This document shows, in pieces, positions 60,201 to 64,000 of a DNA stretch of 64,000 nucleotides. A model generated the notes under the pieces. It was not told where the DNA came from. It did not search any database and was given only the letters and a program-made list of their open reading frames with translations. This stretch comes from Zerene cesonia (lineage: Eukaryota > Arthropoda > Insecta > Lepidoptera > Pieridae). The stretch is taken from positions 2,852,001 to 2,916,000 of the forward strand of contig NC_052110.1 of assembly GCF_012273895.1 (NCBI RefSeq). Direction: 5' to 3'. How positions within the stretch are numbered: the stretch's first letter is position 1; every line of letters begins with the position of its first letter. The position numbers and the translations under genes were made by a program.

Positions 60201-63200
60201 TAAACGTAACATTGCGTTTTACTGTTCACTTTTTATTGTTTGCTGGCAATCAAGCAACCGATTCTACATAGTTCTATCAAAAATTTTCTTAATACAACAT
60301 AAACCCGTTACACGATACATAAAATAAAATATTTCCACGCGATGTATGCAAATGACACAGTACGTTCTTACACAACTCTAAAGTCTGAACCCACAACAAA
60401 CTTAACTGTAATAATCATAAAATATTAGAGAATTACCACAAAGCGACACATAACCGTAAGTAAATAAATAAAGCATGTCACAGTTACATGCATCTCATAT
60501 AAATAATCCGTTATAGAAATGAATTTACATAAAAATCACATCATCAATGCACAAAGATGTGAACGTGATATTGAAATATTTCTTTACCTTATTCACTCGG
60601 ATTGTATTTAAAAGAATAATTGGATGGGAATTAGGATATGCAAATGCGACCTATATTAATTATGGTAATATTGTTCACTAAAGACCCATTAGTAAGTTGC
60701 ATATGCGTTATTCTGATATCGTTACTTTTATTACTTTATTTTGACTACTGTTTATAATCGTTATGTTAAACAATTGAAATGCTTTAAGGAATTACTAATA
60801 ATCTGGTTTATTCAGCGGTTAAGACATTTCGATATTTATATTCAAATAATATTATTTCAATTATTATTGAAGATAATGAACGATTTATTTATTTATTTCC
60901 ATGATTCCGTTATAGTTACTAAAATATTCTTTATCCTCTTATTGCATATACATAACACGCGATATTCTCAAGCATAATATCAAATACTATTTCTTGAATG
61001 AGTCTCAATTATAATCGAATACCGTGCGATAGATTAGCGAGATCTATAAATCTAAATTACCTACCAAATAGAAGAATACTCTCGTCCCACTAACGCCAAT
61101 CTTAATAATTCCCCGCGATTGTACTGTTGTGGATTGCCTTAATTCTTATCTATAGAAAGCACTTTATTGTGGGTCGAACGTTGCTTTTATTTATTTTTTA
61201 TGTTGCCATTTCATTAAAAATACTTGAAATTAAAAATTAATAAATTTATAGCATTATTATTGTGTACTCACCTAGCCTGTCTTTAAAATGCAATTATTGT
61301 TTTGAATAACTAATGTCTTTTCGGACCGGTTACAAAGGAGAAAATATAATAAAATATACCGAAATCAGAATCAGGATTGCATAAAGTCTTACAATTCAGA
61401 GGTGAAAATCTGAATTATTTAATACAGTTCATTTAAATACGCTTTCATTACACGCACCAGTACCTATAGATTACGTTAAATTACTTGCAAAAATGCTTGA
61501 ACCACTTAATGCTCCGTAGATGAGAATAATTAACGTGTCAGACCCAGAATTTCAATTTCACTTTCATATGAATGCCAATTGATCCAGAAAACGTATCAAA
61601 AGGTGTAATCGAAATCAATCAATAACTTATCTTTAACTATGACCGTTGTTAGTCCATCTGTAATAATAGTGTAATTAGGATGATTGTATATTCCAAATAG
61701 CTCTCTTTTTGCGGCTACGATGGCATTACGTAAATTAAACGTTATATAAAGACAAGAACTGTAATTGTTTATAACGATAAATCAAATGGCATAGGCGTTG
61801 TACATGATATAAAACATTACATTAAATCATCTTACGAGAACTCATTCACTGAAAACATTAAAACACTAAGTAAATAAACGTTAAGATTATTAAAAACAAG
61901 GAAAATGTTCATCAGCAAAAGATAAATTTATCATAACAATAATTATTGGTAACACTTTTTTTTAAACAATATGGCAGTGTCAAAGTATGAAAATCAATAA
62001 ATCTAAAACTGAATAGCGATGAAAGTATCTCGGACAATGAAGGCTTCGCCTCATGCTGTGAACAATATCCTATGGTAAATTATTTAAAACCGGACTTACT
62101 TTCGCCGTCGTTAATACCGTCCGTCCGATGACTTCGATAGATTACTGAAGAATGTACCGGACATACATTAACTAATAGATAATGACAATAATATGTAATG
62201 TTACAAAATGTCTTCCAATAACAACAGGAAATGCCACGTCCCTCAAGGGAGAGAAACGTGATGCAGATACATAAATGTTTTATAATGGTTTAGTACCTAA
62301 TAATCGACATCCGATAACATATAATAACAAATCGCTACTATCAAATTATTTAATGTTTTCCAATTTATCTAAAAATGTGTATAATTTATTTTTCATTATA
62401 AACAAACAGATAAAGATTATCCACTTATTTGCTAATTAAATTCAACCTTTTTTAAAACGAACACGACATTAAATAAAATCCTACAAACAATAAATCAAAG
62501 TATAGAGGCATTGTAGGTATCTATTAACAGGAACTACCTTCAATAATCAATTTAAGCAAACCGACAGCACAGCACCTCACACAAGGCAATTATCATAACG
62601 AGAAAATTTTCATTCAAAGTGAAAGCCCGGTGATAAGCGCTGTTTAGTTTATGTAAACAATTTGTACATTATCGAGAAAGCAGATGATACAAAGATTGCC
62701 GCCGAGCACAACGAATATGTACCACTAACGGACGATATCGTTGTTGTTATTGCTTCTTATTTGCCACTCTCTCGGCCAATATCTTATTTGTGAAACGAGC
62801 AAGAAATGTACTTAACGGAAATCACGATTTAATTAAAATAAAAGGAAGTAGTATGGTAATTATAGTGGTTTTACTGATGAACTATAAACAGGTGACAACG
62901 CGGTAATTTTTACAAAATTTAACAAAGGTGTCAAAAAATTTACTAAAAAGGAAAACATATTAATGACCAACAATATGTACAAACAGAGAATTTGTGCAAT
63001 TTCAGCTTGTAAGCATAGGTTTCCTTCGTATATGATAAAATATACTGCTTAATCTTATAACTAATTTATGTTAGGTCTCAGATAAAGAATACAGCTCTTC
63101 CAAAACAATAATACACCTAGGAGTATCGAATTAGATTGATATATCTCCTTAGACTTTCATTTGTATCGGGTAGGTGCCGTAATGTCGTTCTATATAAAAT

Positions 63201-64000
63201 GATAAATTATGAACGGATTTCCGACTAAGCCTTACACTTGTGAGTCACCACAACACGTGCTCTAGTCCTACGTAAGAACATAACTTCACTACATATTTAT
63301 TAGATATAGAGACGCCCATACTAACTTTACTATTTTTGATTGTGTTCATGGACTTACTGTAGGACTTAAGAAGGCCATCGTACATTGTCAGGAGAACATT
63401 TAATGTGTGCGTTTATTTTAATTTTCCACTGTCGATTCATTATTGTCTCTAAGACTACACACTACTACTATTTTATATCCCGCTAAACACCTCAATCCGT
63501 ACAACTCATTTAGCTATTTTTTTGCATTGATACTGGGTATTAACTAATATATATAACGATGACTACTTAGAAAAAATGAATGGAACATAATCACAATTAC
63601 ATAAGGGCTATAGGTATAGTCCGTCGGAATCAAACAGCTAGTTTCACAATGCAATTCAACTTCAAGCATGTTCAATGCAAGTTGGCAAAGCCATCAATAT
63701 AGAGGACAATTTAACAAAGACGCCTCAATAGCAATTACTCAGAATGATGAACAAGCAATATAAATCGCGTTCGTAAAACGCGCGTCTGTTCTGTTCCGAG
63801 AAAATGTACGCTTGAGAAATTTAACGTGCTCCAAACACATTGTACAAACATTACGCCGATTACGAAATTACAACTGTGAAGACTTAACTAAGGCATAGTA
63901 ATCGAGTGTGAGCGCAAACATAACAAGTGGGTTCTATTTGTTTTGTACCTACAATTAGGCAATGTTGTACAATGGCAAACTACATTAAAGATTACACTCG
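54216..64000. other. AT-rich non-coding stretch, no gene seen
   Basis: No exon, RNA gene or transposon could be supported. A GT/CA hairpin lies at 55092-55137. Longer frames at 57036-57440, 59037-59318 and 59362-59625 have no domains, and the first is strongly AT-driven. It may be intergenic or a large intron. Confidence 0.45.
55092..55137. repeat. CA/GT inverted repeat (hairpin)
   Basis: CACACACACATTCAATT and AATTGAGTGTGTGTGTG pair over 17 positions with one mismatch across a 4-base loop (TAGC). Confidence 0.75.

Noticed and set aside
1..64000. CRISPR arrays, prokaryotic operons or phage-like systems
   Set aside because: No regularly spaced repeats, no dense ORFs and no ribosome-binding sites; the window is clearly eukaryotic.

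Overview
The window is AT-rich eukaryotic DNA, most likely from a moth or butterfly. The evidence is the repeat content: many copies of a non-autonomous Helitron family (5' end TCCTACTAATATTATAAATG, 3' end with a CGCGG...CCGCG hairpin followed by CTAG). Remembered Lepidoptera literature calls such elements Lep1-like. There is also a lepidopteran-looking LINE tail ending in (GAT)n, a tRNA-derived SINE, and GT-AG introns. Nothing bacterial was seen. An assembly gap of exactly 1000 N lies at 23767-24766.

The only gene I can build is on the minus strand between 38106 and 30506. Seven coding exons (38106-38097, 36834-36717, 34706-34568, 34208-34008, 32825-32727, 31548-31446, 30636-30506) join through GT-AG introns in one open frame. 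They give the first 267 residues of a spectrin-repeat protein. The first coding exon holds only Met-Ser-Thr plus one base, with an in-frame stop 36 bases upstream, so this is a genuine, probably isoform-specific, start. The protein has a Ser-rich head, a Lys/Arg patch, one complete spectrin-type triple-helix repeat and the start of a second. I cannot name the gene: klarsicht/nesprin-like, AKAP6-like and dystrophin-like proteins are all possible. The remaining exons must lie below 30506 and I did not find them, so most of 1-30505 is probably intron or intergenic DNA.

The introns between 30 and 38 kb are crowded with mobile elements. Two Helitron copies of about 465 bp, nearly identical and in opposite orientation, flank coding exons 2 to 5. 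A third copy of the same subfamily brackets the N gap, so the missing sequence can be predicted and is probably much shorter than 1000 bases.

Left of the gene the notable object is a foldback element at 2.3-2.7 kb. Its roughly 152-bp arms each carry a tRNA-like unit with Pol III box A, box B and a T6 terminator, arranged head to head. An eroded half copy lies at 29.4 kb. At 10.0-10.4 kb a tRNA-derived SINE is split by a LINE fragment with a 16-bp target-site duplication. Right of the gene (38.2-64 kb) I see only AT-rich non-coding DNA with scattered Helitrons, microsatellites and short chance ORFs.
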